Shown in pieces: positions 20,283 through 30,328 of a DNA stretch of 64,000 bases; position 1 is the stretch's first letter, and each line of letters opens with the position of its first letter. The notes below the pieces were generated by a model that was given only the letters and a program-made list of their open reading frames with translations, was not told the DNA's origin and searched no databases. The position numbers and the translations under genes were made by a program. This stretch comes from Gracilaria domingensis (lineage: Eukaryota > Rhodophyta > Florideophyceae > Gracilariales > Gracilariaceae), in assembly GCA_022539475.1 (NCBI GenBank), contig VCMS01000242.1, positions 42,018 to 106,017 of the forward strand. Reading direction: 5' to 3'.

Positions 20283-20878
20283 AATGTTAGCTCGGACGGA
20301 GATGGAGGCGTGTGGTGGGAGATGAATGAACAAAGGGGTTGAGCGGAAGGGTCGAGACAAGCCGGTTGGTGGAGGACATGGGAATACTGCAGTAGCTGGA
20401 AGTGGTGTTGCTGTTCCGCTCGGCATGCGAAACGACGCATGTTGCGCGAAAACAATGCGGGGACAACACTTTAGGGGTGTCCTTCACGTTCGCATCCAAT
20501 CTGGTTGAAGAAAAGCTCAAGATCTACAGTAGATTGGCCCACGTTGAGAAGAGGAATATTTATGAATGGTGTAGTTCTGTACAGCATCGTCGGAAACGAG
20601 CTCGAACCGCAGAACGACCGTGGTACGAAAGGCAAATCGTTGAAAATCGACCACGGACTTCACACGAACTCGAATAGGCCCTGGAGCGCTGTGTAGGGCG
20701 CTTGTTGATTTGAATATAAAAATTATGAGCAACGTTTTGGGCCTTGCCAGCTCGAGTTCATGTGAAGTCCGTCATCAGAATCGACGATTTTACCACGGAC
20801 GAGTACCGTACGGGGCCTCGAGCTGGTTTGCGACGATGAGCGCAGCTCGGCTTCATCGATAACAGCAATTATTCAGAA
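20283..20878. other. Intergenic region, no supported gene
   Basis: Short frames on both strands carry no motifs. The sequence turns GC-rich at repeat R1 copy B. Confidence 0.45.
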
Positions 20879-20995
20879 CGCTCCGTGGTGCGTGCCGTGG
20901 CTCAGCGCGCAATGCAAGTTGGAATTTCCAACTCGGAAAGCGCGACGTGAGTGCGCGCGACTCCTTGAAAACAAAATTTAATTTGAAATCGTGAG
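20879..20995 (+). repeat. GC-rich dispersed repeat R1, copy B
   Basis: Contains CGCTCCGTGGTGCGTGCCG, GGCTCAGCGC, CAAGTTGGAATTTCCAACT, GGAAAGCGCGACG and the AT-rich end ACAAAATTTAATTTGAAAT. It is nearly the same as copy C over the core (27868-27990), with copy A more diverged. The inner TTGGAATTTCCAA is a perfect palindrome kept in copies B and C. Confidence 0.7.
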
Positions 20996-21760
20996 CGCTG
21001 GAGCTGCGGCCAGCGCGGCCGCCCAACACACCGCGGCCGCCGCGCGTCTGACAACGTCGCGCCCGCACGTTCTCAGCGACGCGGGCGCGGCAGCGAGCGG
21101 GGCCGCGACAGCGCGCGCGCGCCCCACAGTGGAGCGGCGGCGGCGTTCGCGGCGCGCAGCTTGGCTCGCAGCGCCGCCGCCACCGGCTCGGCGCCGCTGG
21201 CCTGCAGCAGCCGCCGCAGCGCGCGCAGCTCGCGCGCCGCCCAGCGCCCGTGTGCCACGCGAACGGCCACACGGCGCAGCTCTCGTACGCGACGCGTTGG
21301 CGCGCGCCGCGACCGCTTGCCACCCGCAGTCGTGCGACAGCGTGCAGAGCGATTTTGTCCCAATATTTGTGTAACGGTTAGCCTTCTTTTACGTTTATTT
21401 GAAAATCACACGCGCCGACGCGAGAGTGACGCGCACGCCGCGCACGCCGCCACGGCGCCGCCGCGCCACGCGCGCCACCCAGCCATCGGCGCCGCGCGCG
21501 GATGCAGCCGCTGTATCTATCTATATCTGCCGGCGCGCGCGCGCCAAACTGCCAGGCACCGTCCTCAAACGCGTGCGCCTGAGCGCGCCCGCCAGCGCCG
21601 CCGCGCCGCAGGCAGATGCAGCGGCAGATACTGCCGGCGCGCGCGCGCCAAACTGCCAGGCGCCGCCCTCAAACGCGCGCGCCTGAGGGCGCCCGCGAGC
21701 GCCGCCGCGCGCGCGTTTGAGACGCCCCCAGACTGAGAGCGCCGCCGCCCCGCCCCAATT
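20996..21760. repeat. Extremely GC-rich block with a ~103-bp tandem duplication
   Basis: Two units (about 21528-21629 and 21630-21716) share CTGCCGGCGCGCGCGCGCC, AAACTGCCAGGC and TCAAACGCG. Each has an E2F-like GCGCGCCAAACT. The left part (about 21080-21360, minus strand) has the coding-like stretch LLQASGAEPVAAALRAKL; a similar GAKPVAAA string follows copy C of R1. The block may be a promoter-like or repeat-derived region ahead of the 21951 gene. Confidence 0.55.
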
Positions 21761-21950
21761 GAGCCGCTCCGCGCGATGACAACCGCGCGTCTATTTAACG
21801 CCGCCGCGTGCCGTGCGTCGCTACTCTCAGGCCCCCTACCCGTGCGTCGCTTATTCCCCCCGCTTCCCCTGCTCCCCCCCTCTCCCTTCCTCCCTCCCCC
21901 AACCCCGCCACGCCTCCTCTCTCCTTATCATACTTTGTTACATTTACACA

Positions 21951-23576
21951 ATGGTGGTGGATGTTCCGCGACTCGGCTTCTACAAGCAGCCCTTTTGCTA
22001 CAGCTGCGCCCACGGCGGCCTGCCGCGCTCCTGCTGCTACGGCATCTCCATGACGCGCACCATCACGCCCCGCACCAACGCAGTCGCCCAACCCACCCGC
22101 TGTCGACCAGAATCGCTGCACCCCCCTGCCCCCTCCCAACGCAACGCCTTGCAACGCACCCTCGCTGTCATCTCCGACATGTTCGCTCTGTACAACCTCT
22201 ACTTCGGCATGGCCGTGCTCGAGTTGGAGCGCCTCGGCATATACTCGCTCCACTCCGAGCGCCAGGTGGCCGCTGGCTGGGAAACCTTGCGCCAGCAACG
22301 CCTGGTGCCGCTCATCATGACCGCCGTCAACTCGCTCGAGGTCGTCGTCCACGATTTCGACGTCGTCGAGCAGTGCGGCCGCGATGACACCGCCGACTTC
22401 CTTGCCGGCCAATTGGACCGCGAACCGGGCACCCTCACAATTGTCATCACCTTGATCAAGCTCATCAATCACGCGCCGTCGGATGAGCACCTGCCCTCCA
22501 AACTAGAGACCTCCGTCTCCAGATGGATGACATACAGGTTCCGTCACTCAGCTCACCTCGACAGCTTGTTGCGCATTGAGGTCGACCGCATGGTCCAAAT
22601 CATCAAAGAGTGCGACATGCCCGTGCTTCACTACCTCGACGTACGTGACAGCGTACGTCGCGATCTTGGAGTCAACGAGCTCGACCTCATCGCAATTGCC
22701 ATTCAGGCCGCCGCAGAAGCCGGCTACGAAGCTGTCGGCGACAAGTGGATTCGAGAAATCACCGTGCAGTTGTCCGCAGTAGGCAGGGGTATCCTCATCA
22801 CACCCACTCCCACACCGCGGGGCATCATGCTCGGTCTGCTCGGACGCATGAACGTCGTTCACGGAACCTCCATACATGGGCTCCCAACTGGCGACCGCTG
22901 GTTTGCAGAAACAGAGGCAGAGTACTGCACCGATGCGCAGTCGCGCTTGAGCCTGTTGACCGAATTCCGATGTAGTGAACGTCATATGATTCGCCAACCA
23001 GTGCTCAAGCACTCCATCCGTGAAGTTCCTCGTTGGATGACAAAGTTGTTGACAAGTCTTATTCGAGGGGAGCACGAAGCTTCGGACAAGGCCTACGCGG
23101 AGATGATGGCCGTCAAGAATTCCGATGCTTCGCCGGATGGTCGCGAGAGCGCAGTGGTGTACGAACGCTTCTTCCGACGACTAGCGGATGAAGAAAGTAG
23201 TGGCAGATCCAGTATGCTCCGTAGGGTCGTGTCCATGAGGTCAATGGTGCGAATGGCTGTCCACGCGGAGAATGCGAAGCAGTATAGTCTGTTACTGGCA
23301 GGCAGAATCATAGGCACGTTTGAGATAGACCGATTGGTTATCAGAGGTCGTACATGGCAGATGATCATCGATAAGAACGAAGCAGGACTTATTGAGACGC
23401 AGATGTCAGGTACAGACATGCCGTCAGACCTCATTGACGCCATCTTGAAAACGGTCCACGATACTCAACCACTGGACAACATTCAGGCCATTCCCAGTGG
23501 CAGTAGCATGGTATTTATGTGGCCAATGACCCGTGTGGATAAGGGGGCGCATGCTGCCTGGCGCACGGAACCGTGA
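21951..23576 (+). CDS. Intact orphan protein, 541 residues
   Basis: The ATG at 21951 follows a pyrimidine-rich leader (about 21828-21945) and a CTATTTAAC box at about 21788-21797. The frame is open to TGA at 23574-23576, with no intron. The first 45 residues contain a Cys cluster (CYSCAHGGLPRSCCYG). The rest is mixed alpha-helical without transmembrane segments or motifs known to me. Gly/Ile-rich GRGILITPTPTPRGIMLGLL lies around residue 280-300. Codon choice is GC-rich at the 5' end and relaxes to the right. Probably lineage-specific; function unknown. Confidence 0.7.
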   Translation: MVVDVPRLGFYKQPFCYSCAHGGLPRSCCYGISMTRTITPRTNAVAQPTRCRPESLHPPAPSQRNALQRTLAVISDMFALYNLYFGMAVLELERLGIYSLHSERQVAAGWETLRQQRLVPLIMTAVNSLEVVVHDFDVVEQCGRDDTADFLAGQLDREPGTLTIVITLIKLINHAPSDEHLPSKLETSVSRWMTYRFRHSAHLDSLLRIEVDRMVQIIKECDMPVLHYLDVRDSVRRDLGVNELDLIAIAIQAAAEAGYEAVGDKWIREITVQLSAVGRGILITPTPTPRGIMLGLLGRMNVVHGTSIHGLPTGDRWFAETEAEYCTDAQSRLSLLTEFRCSERHMIRQPVLKHSIREVPRWMTKLLTSLIRGEHEASDKAYAEMMAVKNSDASPDGRESAVVYERFFRRLADEESSGRSSMLRRVVSMRSMVRMAVHAENAKQYSLLLAGRIIGTFEIDRLVIRGRTWQMIIDKNEAGLIETQMSGTDMPSDLIDAILKTVHDTQPLDNIQAIPSGSSMVFMWPMTRVDKGAHAAWRTEP

Positions 23577-23808
23577 TTCGGAAGGCTGTCTTACAACTGT
23601 TAACTGATCACTGTTATAAACCTGACTTGATTCTCCGAAATCACAATGATAACATTATGCCTCGAGCCTCTTTTGACTCGCTTCCCGAAAGCGCACGTGC
23701 TACGCGATCTTGATTTCCTCTTCGTGCACGAACTTTGTATTACGAAAGTGCATACGAGCTGCCAACGACGTGACGCCATTGCATCTAACCGCCGTTGGGT
23801 CGTCGCGC

Positions 23809-23816
23809 ATTTAAAT
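23809..23816 (+). promoter_or_regulatory. AT-rich core promoter box before the aldo/keto reductase gene
   Basis: ATTTAAAT in gcgcatttaaatccc lies 95 bp before the ATG at 23911 and is followed by a C/T-rich leader. It matches the spacing of the boxes before the zinc-finger genes. Confidence 0.45.
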
Positions 23817-23910
23817 CCCTCCATGGCCTCTCTCCTCCGCGTCTTCCACACCCCAAACACCTCTCTCTCCACACTCTCGCACGTCGTTTTGCAATACGCC
23901 TCCTGTCACT

Positions 23911-24420
23911 ATGGATAAGATAGCTCTCGGTTCTCAGGGTCTGCACGTCTCCAAGTTGGGTTTTGGTTGCATGGGACTCGCCTCATTCTATGGCACCAAA
24001 CTTCCGGACGATCAAATCATTTCCCTGCTGCAAAAGGCCGCGGACACGGGCGTCACCATCTGGGATAATGCGAACATCTACTTCTACCCTGACTGGTGGC
24101 GTCTGCTACCTTTTGCATCACCGATTGTCTGTCAGGAGGAAATCATCCGCCATGCCATTAAAGCCGTCGGCCGTGAGAATATCGTTATTGTCACCAAGAC
24201 AGGCATCCACGCCAATGTCTTCCCAAAGTTTTCTATGAAGACTCAAGGAGACCCTGCGTTCATTCGACAGCATTGTGAGGACTCTCTCAGAAGACTCAAT
24301 GTGTTCACAATCGATCTCTTCTACTTGCCTCGAATTGATCCCGATCCTATTCCCTATAGCTCTTGGTGCGAACATGCAGTGTCAGCGAGCTGCAGATGTC
24401 TTCGATCTGCAGCTCGCTGA
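23911..24420 (+). pseudogene. Aldo/keto reductase, truncated at a palindrome
   Basis: NADPH-dependent oxidoreductase of the aldo/keto reductase superfamily (YakC/Tas-like group). Visible are LGSQGLHVSKLGFGCMGL (first strand), TGVTIWDNANIYF (the DTAxxY region; Tyr is kept, the usual T-A is changed to N-A), IVIVTKTGIH (catalytic Lys candidate) and IDLFYLPRIDPDPIP (usual YLHRIDP, with the His changed to Pro). Homology stops at about 24360, where a perfect inverted repeat begins and a stop follows. Only about 150 of the usual 310-340 residues remain, so the barrel is incomplete and the protein cannot be a normal enzyme. Confidence 0.8.
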
Positions 24421-24422
24421 CA
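24380..24422. repeat. Perfect 18-bp inverted repeat with 7-nt loop (snap-back palindrome)
   Basis: Left arm 24380-24397 (tgtcagcgagctgcagat), loop gtcttcg, right arm 24405-24422. It lies where aldo/keto reductase homology ends, so it probably marks a fold-back template switch that destroyed the gene. Confidence 0.9.
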
Positions 24423-24620
24423 GCCTCTTTCATCAATGCTGAAAATACCGCCAAAGACGAGTCAGTTTGCCAAACACGGGCCAACTTTGCCCACCTAAAG
24501 GATTTCTCAATTCATGAATGCTTCTGTTGCTCTCCTTCTGGTGCTTCACATCAGAAACTTGCGGTGTGCCAGTAGTAACATTCGAGCACATACTTTAGAA
24601 GTCAATGCCTTGCATGTGCG

Positions 24621-25091
24621 TCATTCTCCTTTTCCTGGGTCCGCAATATCCGACAATAGTTGATGCAGTCTCATTAGAACGGTTTCGTTTTCACTGAAAC
24701 TTGAACTGCAGTCGTAGGGCGGCATAGTCCACGCTGCTCCGTCGAATAGTGATATATGCTGCTCTCCATCTTTCAAAATGACTTTTACATCAATCATTCT
24801 CTTTCGGAATTCTTCAAGCAAATTTTCACACTAATGAGGCGGCTTGGGGTCTCTTTGGCTTTCGAATGGCATAAGAGAATGTTTTGCCAATTCTTCATCG
24901 TCTGCTTTAATTTGTTTGAGTGAGACAACCGCAGCTTGCGAGAGGATAACACCTGAATCCACACTCTGAACGACTAGAGTTGCAGATTCAGGATCTGTGA
25001 CGTGAAGGAACCCTTTCAATGGACCTTTGCGTGTTTCAACTTCAACAAGATTCCGCTCTTTGTCGAAGTGATGCATGTAGAACGCATCCAT
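24621..25091 (-). pseudogene. Gemin6-like SMN complex protein with one in-frame TAG
   Basis: Gemin6 has an Sm-like fold, pairs with Gemin7 and helps assemble spliceosomal snRNPs. From the ATG at 25089-25091 the frame gives KGPLKGFLHVTDPESATLVV, matching the Sm-fold strand segment (KGWVLTTDPVSANIV in animals). After an in-frame TAG (24831-24833) the same frame continues with AAWTMPPYDCSSSFSENETV and LMRLHQLL. This matches the Gemin6 C-terminal PPYxxxNCSSSNEIILxRV block. Total about 156 codons, similar to the family (about 165). The identification rests on two separated blocks in the right order. The single stop is either recent decay or readthrough. Confidence 0.65.
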
Positions 25092-25599
25092 TTTGAACAC
25101 AAGTCTTGTACACGTAGGTTCTAAAGTATCTAAATACCCATCGCGGGTATCGCAGCTCGCTTTGTGTTAGCCTTCGAACGATGAAGCAGTGGCCCTCTGT
25201 TCTAGGTGAAATTCTGATTCTCACACGAAAAGCGAAAGCCCCCACCTTCGGCACTTGATTCAAGAGTCTTGAATAGGGTCTTCCGGTAAGCGCTCTGAGT
25301 AAGATCTGTACGGGTCATACATGGTACGTGTACCCTTTCTCATGTAAGTACATTTCATATCCGAAAATAGTTGTAAGCATTTTGAAAGGACTTGCAAGCT
25401 CTTCATATCACATCGCACCAAGAAACTCTCGATGAAGCTCTCGTTTTCTGGGCAGGCAGCGACAAAGCAAACAGTTTGTTGAGTTTGTACATGATCGACG
25501 GGGATTAACTTAAGCTCTTCCTCCGTTTATACTTGACGAACGTCCCAGTCTCCGTGCAATACGTTATGCATGTCCGTGAAACCAGTAGAGACAACCCAG
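25092..25599. other. Intergenic region between divergent relics
   Basis: No supported gene. It probably holds promoters for the Gemin6-like (minus) and MED21-like (plus) relics; no clear TATA box. Confidence 0.4.
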
Positions 25600-25994
25600 A
25601 TGGATGATTTGTCTCGACTCCAGAAGAAACTTGAGGAGCTTGGTGTAAAATTCTACGAATGCTTTGGGGTTCTGCAAGGCGATGCTCCTCCCACTTCTCG
25701 TGCTCCTGATTAGAAATAAGAAGTGGCCAACGATGAAGCAGCTCGGAAACGACTTGCTTCACAGATACCAGAATTTGGACGGATATAGTTATGTGTAGCC
25801 GCGACGTTGACGCCCTTATTGACGTCATCGAGGGAAAAATGAAGCAACAGGAAGGACAGGAAAGATCTTTGTTGGATACTGCAAACTTCGAGAGCAATCA
25901 AGCTGGAGGAGAATTGGTGGATGCTATGGACGATGCACAAAAACTACTTACTAGCGTTCGAAATCTTATAGCTGTCAGAGAACGAGAATCCTGA
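25600..25994 (+). pseudogene. Mediator subunit 21-like relic
   Basis: MED21 (Srb7) is a small helical subunit of the Mediator middle module. The ATG at 25600 gives MDDLSRLQKKLEELGVKFYE, like the MED21 N-terminal helix. The frame then meets TAG, TAA and TAG within about 65 codons. In another frame, 25796-25994 gives DVDALIDVIEGKMKQQEGQE and then DAMDDAQKLLTSVRNLIAV. This matches the family pattern IDxLIDxLPG...EAExLLxxVRxxI. Overall length (about 130 codons) fits the family. The short, low-complexity helices make the assignment moderate. Confidence 0.5.
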
Positions 25995-26231
25995 GGTGTA
26001 CGGTGTTTTTGAATCATCTAAGGAAGATATCGGAGCATAAGCACTCATCAGTTTCAAGTCACACGCCGAGAGATGTGACGCAGGTGCGACGCCCAAACTG
26101 TTTTCTTCATTAAGAGAGAATCGCTCTACTTCGACGTACCACGCAAAAGGAGCATGTGAGGAAGAGGGGTGAAATTTGCCTCATGATATTGTGCAGCCTG
26201 ATGCCACATTATGAGACGAAGACTTCTTGTT

Positions 26232-27350
26232 TTACTGGCATTCATCATTATTGAAGAAGTAAACGATTTGATACCTCAGCTGTTGATGAAGATGTGCAGC
26301 AAGCGATAAAGTGTACGCGCCCATATTCTCAAAGTGAAGCCAGTCGCCAAACTCTAGCATGGGAAGCTTCACAGCTTTGGCAATGACATCCGCAGAATCG
26401 AGCGAGGGTCCATAAAGATTATATGAACACAGCTGTCTAGCTACGGCGCTTTTGGTCGACAGGAGTTTTGCCTCAAAGCTCGAGGTCAAAATGAATGCAT
26501 CGCGAAAGGAGCCGAAAAAGCCATCAGCAATGTAACATCTTTTCCTTTCATCGTCCAAAGTGAGAACGACTTTATTCGCAAGGTTATAGGCACTGGAAGC
26601 AAAAAATCTGCCTGGTTCCGCGATGACTCTGACATGGGGAGGGAACAAGGAACGAATCAGTGGTCGAATTGGATCAGCAATTTGTCTAAAAGTCACATTG
26701 GTATCACCGTCATAACCGGGGAACCCACCTCCAATATCAAGAACCGAAAGCTGGATACCTTCTTCCGCGGCAACGTCAAAGACAGCACCTGCATCATGCA
26801 AAGCCTGAATGTATGATTGCACCTGACCACATGCGGAACCAATGTGGAAGGCAACTCCAACGAGATTGACTGAATAATAAATGCTGACGGCTTGCAGGAT
26901 TGAAGAAATCTCTTTACCAAGGTTTGCACCAAACTTTGAGCTGAGCGGGCACGACGAATGTGAATCGTCAACAGTAATGCGCAGTAGCAGTCTGGCGTGG
27001 GGATATGTTGCATGAATCTTCACAAGTTCATCGACGCTGTCAAAGATGCACCCAAGGAAGGTACGTATTTGATATCTTCAACATGCTTGTAGGGGTTGGC
27101 AAATATCATGCTTTGATGAAGCGTTTGACCACCGTGTGGAGCGCGCAGTGCATCTTTAACGAGGTAAATTTCTTGTCGCGATGCACAATCGAAGGATAAT
27201 CCAATACGAACCAAGACGTTTACAAGAACTGGATCAGGATTAAATTTGACAGTGTAGTATGGGGTGATGTCTGGCAACAAGGTTCGAAACAGATTGACCT
27301 GCCTCAGAACGACAGATAGATCCGCGGCGTATATGGCAGAATGCGTACGA
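26232..27350 (-). pseudogene. Ornithine decarboxylase-like (group IV PLP decarboxylase), frameshifted, catalytic Cys lost
   Basis: Ornithine decarboxylase makes putrescine, the first step of polyamine synthesis. The minus strand gives LPDITPYYTVKFN (PLP Lys kept), SFDCASRQEIYLV and FANPYKHVEDIKYV. A one-base shift near 27060 follows, then DDSHSSCPLSSKFG, VAFHIGSACGQ, LDIGGGFPGY and VIAEPGRFF, ending with FGDWLHFENMGAYT. The usual GPTCDGLD loop reads GPSLDSAD, so the active-site Cys is replaced by Leu. The reading continues upstream of 27280 as AIYAADLSVVLRQV but loses any usable start before 27445. Could be a former antizyme-inhibitor-type paralogue or a decayed enzyme; the frameshift favours decay. 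Confidence 0.85.
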
Positions 27351-27867
27351 TGTATGAGAGTGGCGAATAGCTGATGAGGTGAGGCAGAGGTGACCGACGG
27401 GACACAAAGTGCGCTGAGAACACGGCGATAACAGCGGAGCAGTCATGGAGATATAGGAGGAAGGGAAAGCGAATTAGTTAAGACGCTGGTGATGGCGGAG
27501 ATGAGAAGCAGACGGAACGGAACGCGTCCGGCGGAGCGACCGGTTGCGGGAACAGGAGCGGCGGGCTGGGGGGGGAAGTGCATGGAGACAAGTGCGGCAG
27601 AGGCGGCAAGGCTGCGAGGCGGTGCAGGCGATGCCGTGCCGGAGCGGAATGGCTGGCACGGCGGAGTGGAGTGGTGCCGATTGGCATCGACAGCCGCGCG
27701 GCGTGTGCGCGTGACGCGCATGGGCGCGCGCGACGCGCGTACGCGCGTACGCGGCGCAGCGCTCGCTGTGCGTGGCGCCATGCAATGCCGCGCGCGCCGC
27801 GCCGCGCTCGCTGTGCGTGGCGCCACGACGAGTCGGCGGCGCGTCGCGCGTGCGCGCGCTTGCCACG
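27351..27867. repeat. GC-rich flank of repeat R1 copy C
   Basis: From about 27700 the sequence is CpG-rich, with two near-copies of CGCTCGCTGTGCGTGGCGCC (about 27762 and 27808) and CGCGTACGCG strings also found beyond copy A (4390-4440, other strand). Open frames on both strands lack motifs; I call no gene. Confidence 0.5.
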
Positions 27868-27990
27868 GCGCGCTCCGTGGTGCGTGCCGTGGCTCAGCGC
27901 ACAATGCAAGTTGGAATTTCCAACTAGGAAAGCGCGACGCGAATGCGCGCGAGTTCTTTAAAATAAAATTTAAAATTTGAAATAGTGCGC
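27868..27990 (+). repeat. GC-rich dispersed repeat R1, copy C
   Basis: Core identical in order to copy B: CGCTCCGTGGTGCGTGCCG, CAAGTTGGAATTTCCAACT, GGAAAGCGCGACG, then TAAAATAAAATTTAAAATTT. The AT-rich end contrasts sharply with GC-rich sequence on both sides. Confidence 0.7.
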
Positions 27991-28049
27991 CCTGGCGTTG
28001 GCGCTAGCCGGCTGCGACGCCGCCGCCACCGGCTTGGCGCCACCCGCGG

Positions 28050-28812
28050 GCGCGTGCGCGTGTGCGTGCTCGCGCACGCACGCCATGCGCATCCGATCAC
28101 CAGCGCCTCCACCGAGTCGCGCCGCGCGCGCCAGTGGCGCACCCAGTCGTACGCGCCTTGCGCACCGCCAGCCCCACGCGCAGCACCTCCTCGAGCACCT
28201 GCAGCAGCCCGCCCAGGACCCCGTGCCGCTTCTTCGCCATGCACTCCTGCCGCTGCGCCTCCATCTGCCCCACCACTTCCACCCCAAGCTGCCCCAGCTC
28301 TTCCACGTGCGCGCACCACTTCTGCAGCGCCCGTTGTCCACCGCGCCCTCACCGCCCTCATCGACCCTGCGCCTCAGCTCGCCGCAAATGTCCGCCACCA
28401 GCGCAAACGTATTCATCGCCACGCTGCAGAAGATCGAGTCCTGCACCCGCAGCACCTCTCGGCTCACCTTGGTCGCCCGCGTCCTGTCCGCGCTCTTGCG
28501 CATCACCATCAGCTGCTTCACCACGTTCTGCGACAGCCACTCCACGTACACCCCAACGTTCCTGCCCTGCGCAAGCACCGCCTTGCATCGCGTGCAGATC
28601 GCTTCCATCATTGCGTTCCAGCCTACGTCATTGTCGCCCCCAAAGGTAGCCACATGCCGCGCCAATGCCTGCAACGACGCGCACTTTGACGTCAGCATGC
28701 GGCAAAGCAGATACTCCCCATTCTTTGAACTGCTGGACAACTGATCACCCATCGCCAGCATCAGCCCAACGTGGTGCTTCACCGCATGCCCACTGCTGCC
28801 GCTCGTGAAATG
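28050..28812 (-). pseudogene. Unidentified coding-like relic, frameshifted
   Basis: On the minus strand one frame gives AMGDQLSSSSKNGEYLLCRM, FGGDNDVGWNAMMEAI and QNVVKQLMVMRKSADRTRA down to about 28330. The more protein-like reading then switches frame (LQKWCAHVEELGQLGVEVV, MAKKRHGVLGGLLQVLEEV), and again near 28160 (YDWVRHWRARRDSVEAL). This suggests one helical protein of 240 or more residues with two frameshifts. No family recognised. It abuts and slightly overlaps the 5' edge of the helicase relic on the other strand, so the junction at about 28750-28815 is probably a breakpoint. Confidence 0.4.
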
Positions 28813-30042
28813 CGTGCAGCCCATCGAAAGATCATTTTTGCGACAAACATAGCAGAGAAAAGTCTTACTATTCCTGGCGTTAGCTACGTCGTTGATAGTA
28901 GCGTTGCGAAAGTAAGAACACTTGTCCCACACAACGGTTCGCACACGGAGGTGCTGCGCGTTCAACCTATTAGCCAGGCGCAAGCAGAACAGCGCATAAG
29001 GAGAGCAGGACGTACAGGCCTAGGATATCTGTTTCGTTTGTACACACAAGACCATTACAACAAGCTTGAAAAGTATCCCAAGCCAGAAATTCTTCGCGTT
29101 GATGCAACCGCGACACAGCTTCAGATCATTGCTCTCACGCAGTTTGGACGTAAGCGGCCAGAGCAAAACCATTTGCCTTTCCCATTATTGGATAAGGTCC
29201 CTCGAAACGTGCGTGAACGGGCCTCAGAAACTCTTTATGCTCTTGGTGCGCTTGACAAGAACATGAAACTTACAGAAACGGGAGAGCTGATGGCACGGAT
29301 TCCAGCAACTCCAATGCTCGCGAGACGTTTGTTGGAATCATTGAGGTTAGGATGCGTTGATTCGATGCTTTCGACAGCAGCCATCCTCAGCGTGGAAGGA
29401 TCCATTCTCTTTGGACCAATGAACAAAATTGACCAGGCAAAAGCAGCGCATCGGCGTTTTGTGAGTTCTTTTGGAGACCACTTGAGGCTTTTCAATGCGC
29501 TTCATGCATACTTGCAGCGTGCTCTTACAAGAAAGCAAGAGTTCTGCAAAGATCACTTTCTCAATTACCGTACTCTAGCATCTGCTGAGAATATCAGGAA
29601 TCAGCTTTCAGTAGTCATGCAACAGGCAGATATGGTTTGGAGTCTAACACATCCGTTCCCGAAAGGTGTACTAGAGGAACTAGAAGATTCCAATTTTGAG
29701 AATCTTGTGAGGAGGTGTTTGGTAGCTGGCTATTTTCGGCCTGTTGCGAGAAGACGAAATGAGGATGGGAAATATGTCCCGATTGGAAATGCGAAGGGAA
29801 TCGGTTCTCTTGAGCATAGAGCGGATATATATCCCAGCTCATCGTTCAGGCAAAAAGAGATTCCGACTCTCGTCGTATACAATGAGTTGGTATAGACGAC
29901 AAAGATATACTTGCGAACAGTATGCAGTTTCGAGCATTCCTGGGTCCCTCTGCATAGCTGTAACTATTTCAAAGTTAGAAAATTCGGTGTAGAAGATCAA
30001 CCCGGTATTAGACGAACCCCAGACTCTGGAAGCCATAGCTAG
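28771..30042 (+). pseudogene. DEAH-box RNA helicase, C-terminal half with an in-frame TAG
   Basis: Spliceosomal/ribosomal DEAH helicases (Prp22/Prp43/DHX group) use RecA1, RecA2, a winged helix, HA2 and an OB fold. Here the sequence starts within RecA2: KIIFATNIAEKSLTIPGV (motif V) and QRIRRAGRTG (motif VI). The winged-helix/HA2 region (ETLYALGALD, TGELMARIPATPMLARRLLE) and the OB fold (ADIYPSSSF, VVYNELV) follow. RecA1 with Walker A and DEAH is missing. The frame stops at TAG 29893-29895 exactly where the family continues (ELVxTTKxYxR), and TTKIYLRTVCSFEHSW follows in frame to 30042. So it is truncated 5' and carries one stop near the 3' end. Confidence 0.85.
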
Positions 30043-30328
30043 TCTCAGTGGAAATGAACACGATCACTGATGATTCGCAGACGTGTTATAAATGCAACAA
30101 GTTCAACCTCAGGTTTCGTGAACGTCTTTGTCAAGATATATTAGATTTGTCTTTCGACTGTTACGGTTTTCTGTATCTGTCTACATTTGATGGAGTATAG
30201 TTGGGATAACTCTCTTCGTGCTGGAGTAACAACTTGCGCCGCGAACAGTCGTTGCGACTTCTGACAAATTCTTCTAACTTAACGATACATAAACTGCCGG
30301 AAACACGTACAGTACCAAAGAGATATTC
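30043..30328. other. Intergenic region, no supported gene
   Basis: About 290 bp between two relics. I see no motif beyond ordinary AT-balanced sequence. Confidence 0.4.
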
